From Cryobacterium sp. HLT2-28 (lineage in GTDB: Bacteria; Actinomycetota; Actinomycetes; Actinomycetales; Microbacteriaceae), in the NCBI RefSeq assembly GCF_004402495.1, contig NZ_SOFH01000009.1, forward strand, positions 62,001 through 126,000: 64,000 nt of DNA. The letters run 5' to 3'. The notes under the pieces were generated by a model. That model saw nothing but the letters and a program-made list of their open reading frames with translations. It searched no databases and was not told the origin of the DNA. Both the position numbers and the translations under genes were made by a program. Of the stretch, positions 61,846 through 64,000 are shown piece by piece; position 1 is the stretch's first letter; each line of letters opens with the position of its first letter.

Positions 61846-63388
61846 AACTTCCTTTGGCACGCTCGGCGTGCCGGCTCCCCTCGTCGCCGTTCTCACGGCG
61901 CAGGGAATCGACAGCCCCTTCCCGATCCAGGTCGACACCCTGCCCGACACCCTGAACGGCCGCGACGTGCTCGGCCGCGGCAAGACCGGCTCGGGCAAGA
62001 CCCTCGCCTTCGCACTGCCGATGGTCGCCCGCCTCGGCGGCAAGCTGTCCGGCGGCAAGCGCCGCCCGGGCCGCCCGCTCGGCCTGATCCTCGCGCCGAC
62101 CCGCGAGCTCGCCACCCAGATCACCAACGCGCTCACCCCGCTGGCCGAGGCGTACGGCCTCAACACGACGACCATCTTCGGCGGCGTCTCCCAGGGCCGA
62201 CAGGTCTCCGCCCTCAAGGCCGGCGTCGACATCGTCGTGGCCTGCCCCGGCCGCCTCGAGGACCTCATGAAGCAGGGCTTCGTGAGCCTCGACGCCGTCG
62301 AGATCACCGTGCTCGACGAGGCCGACCACATGGCCGACCTGGGCTTCCTGCCCGTCGTCACGCGCATCCTCGACAAGACGCCGAGCAGCGGCCAGCGTCT
62401 GCTCTTCTCCGCCACTCTCGACAACGGCGTGGACAAGATCGTGCGCCGCTTCCTGCACAACGAGGTTCTGCACTCCGTCGACGAGGCCACCAGCCACGTC
62501 TCCGCGATGACCCACCACGTCTTCGAGGTCGACGGCGTCGAATCCAAGAAGGCCCTGATCGAGAAGCTCGCCTCGGGCACCGGCCGCCGCATCCTCTTCA
62601 TGCGCACCAAGCACCACGCCAAGAAGCTGGCCAAGGCCCTCACCGAGGCCGGCATCCCCGCCGTCGACCTGCACGGCAACCTGTCGCAGGTGGCCCGTGA
62701 CCGCAACCTCGCCGCGTTCAGCGCCGGCGACGTGAGCGTTCTCGTCGCCACGGATGTCGCGGCGCGCGGTGTGCACGTCGACGACATCGAACTCGTCATC
62801 CACGTCGACCCGCCGGCCGAGCACAAGGCGTACCTGCACCGCTCGGGCCGGACCGCCCGCGCCGGCAGCGCCGGTGACGTCGTCACGCTGGTCCTTCCGG
62901 AACAACGCCGCGACACCGACGCGCTCCTGCGCAAGGCCGCCATCAAGGTGACCCCGCAGCGCGTGAACGCGGACTCCCCTGCCGTCGCCGCGCTCGTCGG
63001 CGATGTCGCCGAGTACGTCAAGCCGCTTCCCCGCACCGAGCAGCCGCAGCGCCAGTCGCAGGGCGGCCGTTCCCAGGGCGGCGGCCGCTCGCAGGGCGCC
63101 AATGCCCAGCGCAAGCGCGACGAGCGCGAGAGCGGTACCCGCGGCGGCCGTGACGGCGGCCGCGGCCGCAGCGGTGACTCCGTGGCGGCCGGCGGCTCTG
63201 CCCGCCAGGACCGTGCCGGACGCCCCGCGGCATCCGGTCGCAGCCACTCCCCGCAGGGGAACGGCGGAGCGGCCCGTACCGGCCAGGGTTCGGGACGCTC
63301 CGGCGGCCTGCAGGTCGGCGGCCTCGTGCGCGGTGCAGGCTCCACCGGCGGCGCACGCCGCTCGGCTCCCCGCCGCGCCCAGGGCTAA
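61838..63388 (+). CDS. DEAD-box RNA helicase
   Basis: A 516-residue ATP-dependent RNA helicase. RecA-1 has the Q motif FPIQ, motif I GKTGSGKT, motif Ia APTRELA, motif II DEAD (VLDEADHM) and motif III SAT. RecA-2 has motif V ATDVAARGVHV and motif VI HRSGRTARAG. The C-terminal 130 residues are an RGG/Gln/Ser-rich disordered tail (QGGRSQGGGRSQG) that promotes RNA binding and condensation. The start is TTG at 61838 with GAAAGG upstream. It probably helps ribosome assembly or cold adaptation. Confidence 0.95.
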   Translation: MSETSFGTLGVPAPLVAVLTAQGIDSPFPIQVDTLPDTLNGRDVLGRGKTGSGKTLAFALPMVARLGGKLSGGKRRPGRPLGLILAPTRELATQITNALTPLAEAYGLNTTTIFGGVSQGRQVSALKAGVDIVVACPGRLEDLMKQGFVSLDAVEITVLDEADHMADLGFLPVVTRILDKTPSSGQRLLFSATLDNGVDKIVRRFLHNEVLHSVDEATSHVSAMTHHVFEVDGVESKKALIEKLASGTGRRILFMRTKHHAKKLAKALTEAGIPAVDLHGNLSQVARDRNLAAFSAGDVSVLVATDVAARGVHVDDIELVIHVDPPAEHKAYLHRSGRTARAGSAGDVVTLVLPEQRRDTDALLRKAAIKVTPQRVNADSPAVAALVGDVAEYVKPLPRTEQPQRQSQGGRSQGGGRSQGANAQRKRDERESGTRGGRDGGRGRSGDSVAAGGSARQDRAGRPAASGRSHSPQGNGGAARTGQGSGRSGGLQVGGLVRGAGSTGGARRSAPRRAQG

Positions 63389-63533
63389 CCGAACTGAGTC
63401 ACGAGGCGGGTGACAGCCGGCTGATCAGGGTTGTTCCGATGCCGGTGTGGACGCGCTCAAATTTGTCGTAGGTGAGCCCGGGTGTCAGGGATGCTGCGCG
63501 TGCCGCAGTACCTCCGTGCATCCGGGCCGCGAC

Positions 63534-64000
63534 TTACCCCACACGCGAGGCGAAGATATCGCTGGCCGGGCGGGGTGAGATGCTGCCGGGCGGGTTGGCC
63601 CCGGCACCGTTCATCTGGGTGAAGAACGTCAGGAAGTCACCCTTTGAGTGGGTCAGGCCTTCGTAGTCCCCCGCGAAGTATCCGCGGGCCCTGGCTCCGC
63701 TCGACATGTCGAAGTCGGCACCCACCCGTGTCTCCTGCCAGGTGGCGCCACCGTCGTGGGAGTGCAGCAACCATGTGCTCGTGACCAGCGGAATCCCCGC
63801 ATCGTCATTGCGGAAATCGTAGTAGAGTACGCCGATGCTGCCGTCGGGCAGGACGTGCACGCGCGGCGTGAATGCCGGCGAGGAGTGGACCGTGTTGATG
63901 GCGTAGGACACGGTGCCCCAGCTTGCGCCGCCGTCGGTGGACTTGGCAAAGGCAATCTGGTCTCTCGCGTTCCCGTTGGAGCGGGCGTCCTGCCAGGCCG
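63534..64000 (-). CDS. Sialidase-like/BNR-repeat protein (partial, runs off right edge)
   Basis: The C-terminal 155 codons of a larger protein. Two Asp-box repeats are visible (STDGGASW and SHDGGATW), then DGSIGVLYYDFRNDD and HSKGDFLTFFTQMNG near the end. BNR-repeat beta-propellers include sialidases and other glycan-binding proteins; the substrate cannot be stated. The stop is at 63534; the N-terminus, with any signal peptide, lies outside the window. It is on the opposite strand to the helicase and converges with it. Confidence 0.8.
   Translation of the reverse strand, partial: AWQDARSNGNARDQIAFAKSTDGGASWGTVSYAINTVHSSPAFTPRVHVLPDGSIGVLYYDFRNDDAGIPLVTSTWLLHSHDGGATWQETRVGADFDMSSGARARGYFAGDYEGLTHSKGDFLTFFTQMNGAGANPPGSISPRPASDIFASRVG

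Noticed and set aside
61606..63345. A 579-codon minus-strand frame opposite the DEAD-box helicase
   Set aside because: It mirrors the helicase codons (Pro/Arg/Ser-rich) and lacks homology; the helicase motifs on the plus strand are unambiguous.

Overview
The window is high-GC chromosomal DNA from an actinobacterium, most likely Microbacteriaceae (Cryobacterium or a near relative). The S10-spc and str ribosomal gene orders, the Ala/Lys-rich extensions on L15, S5 and L29, the short adenylate kinase and the frequent GTG/TTG starts fit this. The genus is an inference from protein character, not a search result. No rRNA, tRNA, CRISPR array, transposase or integrase was seen.

Layout. 1-5544: mannitol PTS cluster (mtlD partial, EIIA, EIICB, HPr, an orphan EIIB-like protein) on the minus strand, a PRD-type MtlR activator on the plus strand, and a second orphan EIIB-like paralogue. 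5666-18142: map, adk, secY and the spc and S10 ribosomal genes through rpsJ, all minus. 18143-20262: a low-density insert between rpsJ and tuf with a nuclease-like/AbiEi-like gene bracketed by two copies of a large palindrome, an Rv0909-type antitoxin-like gene and a strong tuf terminator. 20270-24684: str operon (tuf, fusA, rpsG, rpsL), minus. 25010-27281: three uncharacterised genes, two of them membrane proteins. 27519-39150: a complete type IVa pilus cluster (pilB, pilT, pilC, two pilins, three minor-pilin-type genes, pilD, pilM, pilN, pilO), minus. 39446-42337: a membrane PAS-GGDEF-EAL protein. 42678-45606: a VOC protein, thiC with a TPP riboswitch and a membrane-anchored hypothetical. 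45777-53213: rpoC and rpoB, minus. 53530-64000: a plus- and minus-strand mix: spermidine-synthase-like protein, TPR protein, sugar-dehydrogenase lipoprotein, SprT-like protein, DUF427, ComB-like protein, coiled-coil membrane protein, EVE protein, SRPBCC-like protein, DUF1684, a DEAD-box helicase and a truncated sialidase-like gene.

How the parts work together. The mannitol genes encode uptake and phosphorylation (HPr to EIIA to EIIB to EIIC), oxidation of mannitol-1-phosphate (MtlD) and a regulator that reads PTS phosphorylation. The pilus cluster holds all the cytoplasmic and inner-membrane parts of a Gram-positive type IVa pilus, with no outer-membrane secretin as expected. The neighbouring c-di-GMP enzyme and the T2SSE_N-type N-terminus of PilB make c-di-GMP control of piliation plausible. 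The pilus cluster sits between rpoC and rpsL, inside what is usually a conserved housekeeping block.

The most interesting non-genic signals are: two families of intergenic palindromes; a 1.2-kb hotspot of short tandem repeats and inverted-repeat elements around the TPR gene at about 55 kb; a TPR gene that appears to lack any ATG/GTG/TTG start; and a long leader with a mini-ORF before the DEAD-box helicase.
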